This document shows, piece after piece, positions 9,121 through 16,603 of a stretch of DNA of 64,000 nt. The notes below the pieces were generated by a model. That model was given only the letters and a program-made list of their open reading frames with translations. It did no database searches and had not been told where the DNA came from. Each line of letters begins with the position of its first letter. Position 1 is the stretch's first letter. Made by a program: the position numbers and the translations under genes. Source of the DNA: an uncultured delta proteobacterium (GTDB lineage Bacteria > Desulfobacterota > Desulfobulbia > Desulfobulbales > Desulfurivibrionaceae); the NCBI GenBank assembly GCA_903869265.1, contig CAIPYE010000017.1:186001-250000 (forward strand), read 5' to 3'.

Positions 9121-9881
9121 TGGCTGCCCTTTCTTACGATTTCAAGGAAGAATTTTTCCAGGCTCTGTTGCGCTGAATCTCCGGGGGAGAGTTCCGCGTC
9201 GGGCGTCATGATGGTCTCAACCCGTTCGACGCACTGCAACCTCCCTTGGAGGATGATCCCCACCCGGTCGCAAATCGCCTCCGCATCGCTGGTGATGTGG
9301 GTGCTGAAAAAGACGCATTTGCCAGCGGCCTTCAGTTCCAAGATGATTTCTTTGACCAGGGCTCGGCCAATGGGGTCGAGGCCGCTCATCGGTTCGTCGA
9401 GGATGTATACCTGCGGGTCGTGGAGCAGGGCCTGGGCCAAGCCGAGCCGTTGGGTCATGCCCTTGCTGTAAGTACGGATTGGCCGTTGCCGTGCCTCCCA
9501 GAGATCGAGGCGGTGAAGCATTGCCTGGGAACGCTCATGCAGCATGGGGCCGGTCATGCCAAACATTTTACCCGTGAAGTTCAGGTATTCCTCGGCGGTC
9601 AGGTAATCATAGAATGACGGATTTTCCGGGAGATAGCCAACGTTGCGCCTTGCGGTATGGGAGCTGACCGGTATCCCCATAATCGAGGCTTGGCCGCCAG
9701 TGGCTCGGATCAGACCCATCAGGATCTTGATGGTGGTGCTTTTGCCCGCGCCGTTTGGCCCGAGGAAGCCAAAGACCTCGCCTGGAGGGATGGACAGTTG
9801 TAATCCTTGCAACGCCTCCACCGACCTGCCGCGTTTCCCCTTGAAGGTTTTTGAGAGCGCCTCAATAGTGATGGCATCCAT
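9117..9881 (-). CDS. ABC transporter ATP-binding protein
   Basis: A complete nucleotide-binding domain of about 254 residues: Walker A GPNGAGKST, signature YSKGMTQRLGLAQALL and Walker B VYILDEPMSGLDP. It belongs to the ABC-2 export type and should pair with the permease two genes upstream. The start at 9881 follows AAGGA by 7 bases. An earlier ATG at 9923 overlaps the TPR gene stop as ATGA and may also be used, adding 14 residues. As I recall, Geobacter sulfurreducens has an ABC exporter gene (xapD) in the polysaccharide cluster behind pilA. This gene is in a comparable position. Confidence 0.92.
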   Translation of the reverse strand: MDAITIEALSKTFKGKRGRSVEALQGLQLSIPPGEVFGFLGPNGAGKSTTIKILMGLIRATGGQASIMGIPVSSHTARRNVGYLPENPSFYDYLTAEEYLNFTGKMFGMTGPMLHERSQAMLHRLDLWEARQRPIRTYSKGMTQRLGLAQALLHDPQVYILDEPMSGLDPIGRALVKEIILELKAAGKCVFFSTHITSDAEAICDRVGIILQGRLQCVERVETIMTPDAELSPGDSAQQSLEKFFLEIVRKGSH

Positions 9882-9919
9882 GGTCGTTTCCTTGGGTAGA
9901 GTAGAGCGATTCATCGCGT

Positions 9920-10774
9920 TCATTTGGCGTTGTTGCTTGGCAGGGCGGCGAACTTGCTGGTGGTGCGCACCCGGCCCGTATTATCCAGATAAAAGGTGCC
10001 GCCGTAAGGATCGATGACAGGCGTGGCAAGATAGCCGGCCTGGGCTATTTCCTCGATTGTCTTGGCTGGCCGACCCAGATCGCGGAGAAAGGCTGCCTGT
10101 GCGTCTTCAATGCGTTTGACTGCCATGAAGGCTGTCAAACGCAGATCGAAGGATTTTTTGATCGTCTCGTTGCGGGCGCCAGCTTTCATGGTCTGCAGAT
10201 AGGCGATGGCCAGGCCCGTTTGATTGGCCTCGTACATGTACCGGCTGGCCAGCCGGATGAAAAGATCGGAACCGGTCAGCTCCCCTGCCCTTTTGTAGTA
10301 GAAAGTTGCCTTGTCGTAATCTTTTAGAAAGTACGCATGGTTGAAGCCGGCGAAAAACGGCAGGTAGAAATCCCAGGTCCGGTACTGCATGCCGTAATCA
10401 AGCAGCGCATTGGCCTCGTCGATGCGCCGCATGTCCCATACCAAAATGGCCTGGGCAAAGTAATAGGCATCCATGTTGTAAGGGTCGAGCCGGGTGGCGG
10501 TCTTGATCAGGGGGTACATGCCTTGGAAATCATGGACGATGTCCTGGTGCTGCTGGGCTTTTTCCAGGGAGGTGCCGTAATAGATGAGCACCTTGAGCAC
10601 CTCCAGCGCGCCGAATATCTGCTTCTGGTCGGCGGTGACAAAGCGCATGACTGCGGGCTGGGGGCTGACCCCGACGCGTTGGACAAAGGGCCGCTCCTGC
10701 ATGTGGCGGGCGACCGGTGCCAGCAGGCAGAGGAGAAACGCCGCGCATAATGTCAGGGATAAGGCCTGCTTCAT
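9920..10774 (-). CDS. TPR-like protein with N-terminal membrane anchor
   Basis: The 284-residue protein begins with a signal or anchor segment (MKQALSLTLCAAFLLCLLAP). The rest is helical-repeat sequence resembling tetratricopeptide units (NMDAYYFAQAILVWDMRRID, FNHAYFLKDYDKATFYYKRA). A C-terminal tail, VIDPYGGTFYLDNTGRVRTT, looks like a small beta element of the kind seen in pseudopilin ends. It lies 3 bases after the permease and overlaps the ATPase by 4 bases. It is therefore probably an accessory periplasmic component of the export system. I do not recognise a specific family. Confidence 0.75.
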   Translation of the reverse strand: MKQALSLTLCAAFLLCLLAPVARHMQERPFVQRVGVSPQPAVMRFVTADQKQIFGALEVLKVLIYYGTSLEKAQQHQDIVHDFQGMYPLIKTATRLDPYNMDAYYFAQAILVWDMRRIDEANALLDYGMQYRTWDFYLPFFAGFNHAYFLKDYDKATFYYKRAGELTGSDLFIRLASRYMYEANQTGLAIAYLQTMKAGARNETIKKSFDLRLTAFMAVKRIEDAQAAFLRDLGRPAKTIEEIAQAGYLATPVIDPYGGTFYLDNTGRVRTTSKFAALPSNNAK

Positions 10775-10777
10775 GGT

Positions 10778-11569
10778 CTAATGCAGCTCGCGTCTGGTAA
10801 ACAGCATCGCGGCGGCGGAAAGCAGCAGGCCGCAGTAGGCAAGGCTGTATGCCAGCGGCAGCAGAATCCCGTTGGCAGGGAGGGGGATGCTGTAAACGGC
10901 ATTTGCCTTGAGATCGAACACTGCAAAATTGGGCAGCAGGTAATACAAAAATAGGGCGATCTGTTTGGTCAGCGCTGGCAGGGCAGCCCCCGCAGGGGTT
11001 TGCAGGTAGTCGTAGACCTCCTGGGTGACGTTGCCGCCAAGAAACAGGGTGATGGTGCCAAAGATGGGCAGAAAAAAAGAGGTGCTCACCGTGGAGAAGA
11101 GAAAGGACACCGCCACCACCATAATGTACTTCAGGCAGTCAAAGGTAAGGGCCATCAGGATGTTTGTCCAAAGAATTGGACGTGCTGGCGGATCGGTCAG
11201 AGAAACATACCAGATGGTGGCGGAAGCCAAGAGCCCCAGCACCAGAGAGATCAGCAGCAGAAACCCGGCGATGCCGAAGAATTTGCCCAGCAAATAATTG
11301 GTCCGACTGATGGGCAGCCCCAGGACGCTATAGATGGAATGTCGGTCGATATCTTTCCAGAGGGCCGTGCCCCCGCAGAATATCGCGATCAGCAGCAGGA
11401 TGAACGAGGTAAGGGAAAGGGAAAGGGTGATGGCAAGTTCCCCCACCTGCCGCATGGACAGAACGCTGACCGAAGGGATGAACAGAAAAATGCCGGTCGC
11501 CACCAGGATTCCTTGCAGGATTCGGTCGCGGAGCAACCCCTTCCAGGTAATGAGTATCAGGTGGTGCAT
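10778..11569 (-). CDS. ABC-2 type transporter permease
   Basis: About 263 residues with six hydrophobic segments and an N-terminal MHHLILITWKGLLRDRILQG. This is typical of the ABC-2/NatB-type permease family that partners cytoplasmic ATPases. The start at 11569 follows AAAGGACCC with good spacing; the in-frame extension upstream has no such site. It is the first gene of the polysaccharide operon and lies just past the hairpin terminator of the pilin unit. I find no convincing separate promoter in the short gap, so read-through from the pilin promoter is possible. The substrate is unknown, perhaps a polysaccharide or lipid-linked sugar. Confidence 0.86.
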   Translation of the reverse strand: MHHLILITWKGLLRDRILQGILVATGIFLFIPSVSVLSMRQVGELAITLSLSLTSFILLLIAIFCGGTALWKDIDRHSIYSVLGLPISRTNYLLGKFFGIAGFLLLISLVLGLLASATIWYVSLTDPPARPILWTNILMALTFDCLKYIMVVAVSFLFSTVSTSFFLPIFGTITLFLGGNVTQEVYDYLQTPAGAALPALTKQIALFLYYLLPNFAVFDLKANAVYSIPLPANGILLPLAYSLAYCGLLLSAAAMLFTRRELH

Positions 11570-11624
11570 GGTGGGTCCTTTTGATGTGAGCCAGGAGCAG
11601 GGGGAGCGATTTTGGTGAAACGTC

Positions 11625-11658
11625 AAAAGAGGATTGCCGTTTCCGACAATCCTCTTTT
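11625..11658 (-). terminator. Hairpin terminator of the pilin unit
   Basis: A 12-bp stem (AAAAGAGGATTG at 11625-11636 with its complement at 11647-11658) encloses a 10-base loop. It is T-rich on both sides and lies 50 bases past the secreted-protein stop. It should end or attenuate the pilA transcript before the ABC permease. It is nearly symmetric and could work in both directions. Confidence 0.72.
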
Positions 11659-11709
11659 TTGCAATGCGCTGGTAAAGAATTACCGAAGCCTGGCTGTCCG
11701 TCGCCGGGG

Positions 11710-12060
11710 TTACTTTGTTGCAGTAAAGCCATCAGCAGCCAAACTGGTTTCTGATGCGGGCACTACAACGCCTTTCAGGGTGGAAGTGGTGCCAACGGTT
11801 GTGCCAGCGTCAACGCCGTGGAAAAAAATACTGGTGTTCGTGGAAACGATGCCGTAGACCTCCGTGCCCTGTGTATGGCCAGACATGGCGGAATAGGTTG
11901 CACCTGAGTTCGAGAGAACCCCAAGGGATACGCTTTTCGAGGGGCTGAAAGCGACGGTTCCTAGAGAGGTGGCGGCGCCAATGGTCCCGGCGAGGGCACT
12001 CATGGGCACGGCCAAGCAGCCCGCGATGGCCAACAGTATAGTCAGAGAATATTTTTTCAT
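11710..12060 (-). CDS. Small secreted protein beside the pilin, candidate PilA-C/Spc-like partner
   Basis: This 116-residue protein has a clear Sec signal (MKKYSLTILLAIAGC, cleavage probable after SALA at residue 24). The mature part is about 92 residues with no cysteine, rich in Ser, Thr, Gly and Ala, and looks all-beta. The start at 12060 has a strong AAGGAGA site; the longer in-frame extension covers the pilin gene and is false. It follows pilA by about 50 bases. In Geobacter the short N-terminal pilin is followed by a secreted partner (Spc, also called PilA-C) that forms the globular part of the pilus. The mature pattern (HTQGTEVYG, then TSIFFHG) is the kind I recall for that family. The identity is an inference from position, size and pattern. 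A lipoprotein reading (IAGC) is less likely. Confidence 0.6.
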   Translation of the reverse strand: MKKYSLTILLAIAGCLAVPMSALAGTIGAATSLGTVAFSPSKSVSLGVLSNSGATYSAMSGHTQGTEVYGIVSTNTSIFFHGVDAGTTVGTTSTLKGVVVPASETSLAADGFTATK

Positions 12061-12109
12061 GGGAGAATCTCCTTTTGCATATGTATATGGATGAAGGTTG
12101 TTCATGGAG

Positions 12110-12310
12110 TTAGATAATCGGATATACCTGGTTGTCGGCAAAGGAAACTTCCATGCCGGTCTTGAAGTTCCGCAGGTCGCTGATGGCTGCCGAGTTGAAG
12201 GCCCGCTGCCGATAGGCTGCGAACTGCGGGATGGCGATGGCCGCCAGGATACCGATGATCGCGACAACGATCATCAGCTCGACCAGGGTGAAACCTTTCT
12301 GATTGTTCAT
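12110..12310 (-). CDS. pilA: Type IV major pilin, short Geobacter-type PilA-N
   Basis: The precursor is 66 residues (MNNQKG leader, cut before F1) and the mature pilin only 60, far below the 130-160 of ordinary type IVa pilins. The N-terminal helix [20 protein letters not shown] has Glu5 for assembly. Aromatic residues are F1, F24, Y27, F32, F43, F51 and Y57. All six aromatic positions of the G. sulfurreducens pilin, as I remember it (F1, F24, Y27, Y32, F51, Y57), are aromatic here, and F43 is extra. The C-terminal globular domain is missing, as in PilA-N. The start has an AAGGAGCG site, and a sigma-54 promoter lies upstream. It is the first gene of a two-gene unit with the secreted partner. 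Whether it conducts or only assembles cannot be judged from sequence. Confidence 0.93.
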   Translation of the reverse strand: MNNQKGFTLVELMIVVAIIGILAAIAIPQFAAYRQRAFNSAAISDLRNFKTGMEVSFADNQVYPII

Positions 12311-12394
12311 GATGCGCTCCTTTTTTTGTGGGTGGTGGTGTGCATAAAATTGATAGTACATAAATACTATGACATTGCCATTGCCTGCGTCAAT

Positions 12395-12410
12395 TCCAAT
12401 TTTCGTGCCA
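12395..12410 (-). promoter_or_regulatory. Sigma-54 (RpoN) promoter of pilA
   Basis: Read on the minus strand, TGGCACG-AAAA-TTGGA fits the consensus TGGCACG-N4-TTGCA. The -24 element is perfect, the -24/-12 spacing is correct, and one base of the -12 GC is altered. Transcription would start near 12384, giving a leader of about 74 bases before the pilin ATG. The divergent regulator has the GAFTGA motif needed for sigma-54 activation. Confidence 0.82.
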
Positions 12411-12494
12411 CACCACAGAGATCGTGCGGCAAGCCGTGAAATAATTTTTAATTTCAGGCAGTTGTCTTGGTTGATTGCGAGCGAGTCGGGGATA

Positions 12495-12526
12495 GTGTCG
12501 AGTGTGTCTGGTGACAATAATTGTCA
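12495..12526. promoter_or_regulatory. Candidate activator-binding region upstream of pilA
   Basis: GTGTC occurs at 12495-12499 and 12504-12508, followed by the perfect dyad TGACAATAATTGTCA at 12512-12526. The block lies 85-116 bases upstream of the -24 element, the usual distance for sigma-54 enhancer sites. I recall that Pseudomonas PilR binds repeated (C/G)TGTC motifs at such a distance. Assignment to PilR is an inference. Confidence 0.45.
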
Positions 12527-12825
12527 TAAATGACGTATTTTGTAAGCTTGTGGGTTGTGTGACATTGCTTGTTAGCTAGCTATTGCCATATTCTGTTGTC
12601 TTGCTGTGCGTGAATACGGTTATACTGGGAAAGAAGCGGGCTCGGCAACAGGACCAGGATCAGCCGGTGTTTCAATCGCAGTACAGAGAGGCGAGAAGTT
12701 GATAAAAAGTGATCCGGCAATGAGAGAAATGATTGCGGGGATAGGAACAATAGAAAGATAGCAAGCAACGTCCCCAGTTAGGGTATGATTTTTTGTAAAA
12801 CCGTGATGAGCCCTGGAGGCGATGC

Positions 12826-14385
12826 ATGCGGGTTTGGAATTTGAAGGTACAGACGATTCTAGTCTTTTTTCTGGTTCTCGGGGTTGGCATGTTACTGGTG
12901 AACGCCGTGTCCCTGCAGCTCTGGAAACGACAGGCCTTGCATGCAGATCTGGATCATGCCCGCACCCTGCTTGTGGCCATGGCCCGGCTTGGGACCAATG
13001 GTGGCGGAGAAGAGCGGTTCAAGGCTGATATCGCGCAGGTATTGCAGTCGGATGAGGCGATTTTGTGTTTCGGTTCGGCAACCGCACTGGGTAAAACCAT
13101 CAACATCTCCCCGGGGTGTGAAGATTTTGCCAAAGCTCTGGAAATTTCCCTGGCGAATGCCGCGCATTCTGGAGTCGAGTACAGCCGCCTTCTCCCCCCT
13201 CATGAGGTTGATGGTTCAGCCCAGCGAAATAATGTGGTGATTATTGCGCAGCCTTTTCGGTCCCCGGATGGGGCAAGGGGTGCTCTGGCCATGGTCCGTT
13301 CCACGGAACCGATCAATGCGCAGTTGTGGGAAAACGAAAAGATCATCCTGGCCTATATTCTTGCCAATGCGGTGGTGCTTGCGGTTGTCGGTTTTTTCCG
13401 TATGGTTAAGCTCGTTGTCCGCCCCCTGGAGCGCCTTGCCGAACAGGCGGACACCTATTCTCTCCGGCATGATGTTTTGCCTTTTCCGGGGCGTACGGGG
13501 AATGAATTTGGGCGTCTTTCTTCAAGCTTGAACCGGATGATCGCGCAACTTGAAGAGGATCGGGCAGCACTTCATCAGAAAGTGGACTCGCTGAAGTTTG
13601 CAAACGAGGAATTAGGTCGGAACCGACGGGAGATGGTCAGGGCGGAAAAGATGGCATCCATAGGCAGGCTGGCCGCCGGGCTTGCCCATGAGATTGGGAA
13701 TCCGCTTGGCGTTGTGCAAGGATATCTGGATCTTCTTGGGCAAGTGGGTTTATCCCCTGAGGAAAGGAAGGAGTTTGCAGGGCGTGCGGAAAAGGAAGTG
13801 GTGCGTGTGGGCAGGTTGATCAGGCAGTTGCTCGACTATGCCCGACCTGTTGACAGCGCCCCTGCTTCGCTAAGGGTGGGAGTGCTTTTGGCGGAATGTC
13901 TAGAGCTGCTTAGTCATGGAACAGTTCCTGGCCACATAGAGTTTTCTTTCAGCTCGGAGGTGGAGGAAGATCTGGTGTTGGCCGATGCCGACGGCATGCG
14001 CCAGGTTTTTGTGAATTGTTTAATGAATGCGGTTGATGCCGTGAGTGGACTTCCGGAAGGGAAGGTCGCCGCGCGATGTTGTAACGGAGAGGATGGAAAT
14101 CGGCGATATATTCGGGTTGCTATCGAGGATAACGGTCCGGGAATTGCAAAAAAACATCTCGAGAGCGTATTCGAGCCTTTTTTTACAACCAAGGAGCCGG
14201 GCAGAGGCACAGGACTTGGGTTGGCGGTGTCCTGTGCGCTCGTTGAGAATTGGGGAGGGAGGATGTGGGCTGAAAGTGGGCGGTCTGATGCTGGTGGGGG
14301 GGCTACCATCTGGATTTCGTTGCCCTTGGTTGTTTCTGCGGGTGGGGGGGATTTTCCGGCGGACAATGGCATGGCGGCGGGATAG
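12826..14385 (+). CDS. pilS: Sensor histidine kinase, PilS-like (NtrB class)
   Basis: The 519-residue kinase has a first membrane helix (about 8-30), a periplasmic sensor region (about 31-170), a second helix (about 171-193) and HAMP. A dimerisation/phosphoacceptor domain follows with His288 in LAHEIGNPLG, then a HATPase domain ending near residue 510 (DNGPGI, GRGTGLGL). It starts with ATG after GGAGG. It should phosphorylate the sigma-54 regulator encoded immediately downstream. The name rests on its place beside pilA and pilR. Its topology, two helices around a periplasmic domain with no PAS domain, differs from the six-helix PilS of Pseudomonas. The signal sensed may therefore be extracytoplasmic rather than pilin level in the membrane. 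Confidence 0.8.
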   Translation: MRVWNLKVQTILVFFLVLGVGMLLVNAVSLQLWKRQALHADLDHARTLLVAMARLGTNGGGEERFKADIAQVLQSDEAILCFGSATALGKTINISPGCEDFAKALEISLANAAHSGVEYSRLLPPHEVDGSAQRNNVVIIAQPFRSPDGARGALAMVRSTEPINAQLWENEKIILAYILANAVVLAVVGFFRMVKLVVRPLERLAEQADTYSLRHDVLPFPGRTGNEFGRLSSSLNRMIAQLEEDRAALHQKVDSLKFANEELGRNRREMVRAEKMASIGRLAAGLAHEIGNPLGVVQGYLDLLGQVGLSPEERKEFAGRAEKEVVRVGRLIRQLLDYARPVDSAPASLRVGVLLAECLELLSHGTVPGHIEFSFSSEVEEDLVLADADGMRQVFVNCLMNAVDAVSGLPEGKVAARCCNGEDGNRRYIRVAIEDNGPGIAKKHLESVFEPFFTTKEPGRGTGLGLAVSCALVENWGGRMWAESGRSDAGGGATIWISLPLVVSAGGGDFPADNGMAAG

Positions 14386-14394
14386 GAGATGAGC

Positions 14395-15765
14395 ATGGGT
14401 GATGCCGGGCGATTGCTGATTATCGATGATGAAGAAAGCATGCTGGAAATGCTTTCCATTGTTACCTCCAAGGCTGGATATGAGGTGACCCTCGCCAGAA
14501 ACGGGGAGGAAGGCCTCATCGCTCTGGGTAAAGGGGATTTCCCCCTTGTTCTGTGTGATTTGAAGATGCCCCGTCTTGATGGGATCGGGTTTCTGGAAAA
14601 AGCCAGGGAGCTGGGCTTTGATGCGCCTATTATTATGATGTCCGCCTATGCCGCTATTGAGGATGCCGTGGCCGCGATAAAGGGCGGTGCCTATGATTTT
14701 ATCACCAAGCCTTTTAAGGCGGATGAAGTGCTCCTGACCCTGATGAGGGCTGCGGAACATATGCGGTTACGCCGGGAAAATCTCCTGTTGCGCCGCCAAA
14801 TCGATGAGTTGCAGGTTTCGCAGGGGCTTGGCGGGATTGTCGCGCAAAGCCCGGTCATGATCGCTTTTCTCAAGACCGCTTCCAGGGTCGCACAGTACGA
14901 TACAACGGTTCTCATCACCGGAGAGAGCGGCACCGGCAAGGAGTTGTTGGCACGGGGCATTCATGCCCAAAGCAGTCGGGCGCACAAGCCATTTTTGGCG
15001 GTTAATTGCGGGGGAATGCCGGAAAATCTTCTGGAAAGCGAGTTGTTCGGGTATGTGAAAGGCGCCTTTACCGGTGCGGAAAAAGACCGGAAGGGGATTT
15101 TTCAGGAGGCTGAGGGCGGGACGCTGTTTTTGGACGAGATCGGCGAACTCCCAGTCAATGCCCAGGTGAAATTGTTGCGGGTCCTGCAGGAACGGGAGGT
15201 GCGGCCCGTGGGCGGAGCACGAACAGTGTCGGTCGATGTGCGGGTGCTGGCGGCGACAGCCCGTGATTTGCAGGAAGAGGCGAAGGCCGGTGCCTTCCGC
15301 GAGGATCTTTTTTTTCGGTTGAATGTGATTCCCTTGCATGTTCCGCCGCTCCAGGAGCGGAAGGAAGATATTCCGCTTCTGTGTGTGCATCTGCTCACCA
15401 AGATCGGTAAGAGGTTCGGGAAAAGCGTTCCGGAGTTGTCTCCGGCCGCATTGGCGTTGCTTTTGCATCACCATTGGCCTGGAAATGTGCGGGAGTTGGA
15501 GAATGCCCTGGAGAGGGCCGTTGTGCTTGCAGATAAAATTATCCTGCCTGAACATCTGCCCGAAAATCTGTTGGAGCAGGAATCAAAAAATTGCCTGGAG
15601 GGAGTGTTGGGAACATTTTCACTGAAAAAGGGGCAGCGTGAGATGGAAAGGGTTTTGATCAGGCGCGCCCTGGACGCAACCGGAGGCAACAAGAGCAAGG
15701 CAGGCCTCCTGCTCGAAATCAGTTATCCTTCCCTGTTAAGTAAAATGAAAGAATATGGTTTCTAG
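14395..15765 (+). CDS. pilR: Sigma-54-dependent response regulator, PilR-like
   Basis: The 456-residue protein has three domains: a receiver with phospho-acceptor Asp55 (LCDLKMPRLDG), an AAA+ sigma-54 activator domain and a Fis-type helix-turn-helix. The AAA+ domain has Walker A GESGTGKE, the sigma-54 contact GAFTGA, and Walker B GGTLFLDEIGEL. The C-terminal helix-turn-helix is in GGNKSKAGLLLEISYPSLLS. The start at 14395 uses TAGGAG with six-base spacing; an ATG six bases earlier overlaps that site. It follows the kinase by 9 bases. Phosphorylated protein would bind the upstream dyad/GTGTC block and open the pilA sigma-54 promoter. As in Geobacter, it may also control other surface genes. Confidence 0.88.
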   Translation: MGDAGRLLIIDDEESMLEMLSIVTSKAGYEVTLARNGEEGLIALGKGDFPLVLCDLKMPRLDGIGFLEKARELGFDAPIIMMSAYAAIEDAVAAIKGGAYDFITKPFKADEVLLTLMRAAEHMRLRRENLLLRRQIDELQVSQGLGGIVAQSPVMIAFLKTASRVAQYDTTVLITGESGTGKELLARGIHAQSSRAHKPFLAVNCGGMPENLLESELFGYVKGAFTGAEKDRKGIFQEAEGGTLFLDEIGELPVNAQVKLLRVLQEREVRPVGGARTVSVDVRVLAATARDLQEEAKAGAFREDLFFRLNVIPLHVPPLQERKEDIPLLCVHLLTKIGKRFGKSVPELSPAALALLLHHHWPGNVRELENALERAVVLADKIILPEHLPENLLEQESKNCLEGVLGTFSLKKGQREMERVLIRRALDATGGNKSKAGLLLEISYPSLLSKMKEYGF

Positions 15766-16075
15766 CTGGGCACCAGTGAATTATTAAACAATTTTATAAT
15801 TGTTCCTTGGGGAAAGGGCATGATATAAAAAAAAATGACAATCACGCATCGTTTGGGCAAGCAGCCAAAAGCGACGCCGTTGTTTTTTGGTGGGCAACAG
15901 CCTGTATTTCCGTTAGTTCTCTTCTGGGTTCATTTTTTCGGCATGTTTTTTGTATGTGTCAGGAAATGACTCTGGGAAAAAATAAAAATGGGCGGCGGAC
16001 AAAATAAGGTGCTTGGCCGGTATCTTTTACTGTTGAGAGACAGGAGGCATCAAGATCGGTACTGGCGGAGAAAAA
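15766..16075. other. Intergenic region before the minor-pilin operon
   Basis: This 310-base stretch contains a weak AT-rich hairpin (ACAATT/AATTGT at about 15788-15803) just after pilR. It is AT-rich sequence without an obvious gene. I looked for GG-N10-GC sigma-54 elements and found none. A GGAG site precedes the fimT ATG. A promoter for the minor pilins probably lies here but I cannot place it. Confidence 0.5.
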
Positions 16076-16603
16076 ATGAACCATCTGGGAAGGGCCATAT
16101 TTTCAAAGCGGGAAGGCGGGTTTACCTTGGTCGAATTGGTGGTTACGATCGCTATCCTCGCTATACTTGTGGCGATTGCCCTGCCGCAATTCTCCGCGAT
16201 GATGCGGAATGCGGAATTGCGCGGCGCGGCGCGGGTTCTCACCTCAACCCTGCAACGGGCGCGCAGCGAGGCCATAACCAGGAAGATTGATGTCGGGGTC
16301 GAGTTTACCACCACACCCAACGCCACAACATTGGGCGGCAGTTATCGGATGTACCTGGACGCTGACAACAATGGAAGCTGTGATGCCGGAGAAACGGTGT
16401 TGGAGCAGAGAAATGTCCCCGCAACCGTAGCCCTGTATTCCTCCATCTTTGCAACGGGCAGCGCCCGATATGACAGCCGGGGGCTTGCCAACGGCGCTGG
16501 CAGTATCAGGTTGGCCAACCTCACCCCCATGTATTACAAGATAACGGTTTCCACCACCGGCAATGTGCGGATACAAAAATCATCAGACGCAGGCGCCATA
16601 TGA
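16076..16603 (+). CDS. fimT: Minor pilin, FimT/GspH family
   Basis: The 175-residue prepilin has a cleavage site in KREGG-FTLVELVVTIAILAILV, with Glu at +5 and the hydrophobic helix. The C-terminal half matches the GspH/FimT pseudopilin layout (AELRGAARVLTSTLQRARSE, then a beta-rich domain). It would act with the other minor pilins to prime pilus assembly and to carry PilY1 at the tip. The ATG follows GGAG with suitable spacing. The next gene overlaps its stop as ATGA. It is the first gene of the fimT-pilW-pilV-pilX-pilY1 operon. Confidence 0.9.
   Translation: MNHLGRAIFSKREGGFTLVELVVTIAILAILVAIALPQFSAMMRNAELRGAARVLTSTLQRARSEAITRKIDVGVEFTTTPNATTLGGSYRMYLDADNNGSCDAGETVLEQRNVPATVALYSSIFATGSARYDSRGLANGAGSIRLANLTPMYYKITVSTTGNVRIQKSSDAGAI

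Larger units (their letters stand above)
12311..12825. other. Divergent intergenic region pilA / histidine kinase
   Basis: This 515-base gap is much longer than elsewhere in the cluster. It holds the pilin leader, the sigma-54 promoter and the dyad/GTGTC block. From about 12600 to 12800 I see no gene, and no confident sigma-70 promoter for the kinase. The kinase ribosome site GGAGG is at about 12810. Short open frames here have no coding character. Confidence 0.6.

Noticed and set aside
8359-9471. Long plus-strand open frame opposite the GT-C/TPR and ABC ATPase genes
   Set aside because: It lacks protein-like motifs and lies opposite genes with strong family matches, so it is a GC-rich shadow.
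11710-12060. Lipoprotein reading of the pilin partner (IAGC lipobox)
   Set aside because: A standard signal-peptidase I site (ALA) follows ten residues later and fits better; the Cys at 15 falls inside the hydrophobic core.
12580-12768. 62-codon frame between pilA and the kinase
   Set aside because: It has no ribosome site, no signal and poor composition; I treat the area as regulatory.
15766-16075. Possible sigma-54 promoter before the minor-pilin operon
   Set aside because: I scanned for GG-N10-GC elements and found none with both parts; the best candidates lack the -12 GC.
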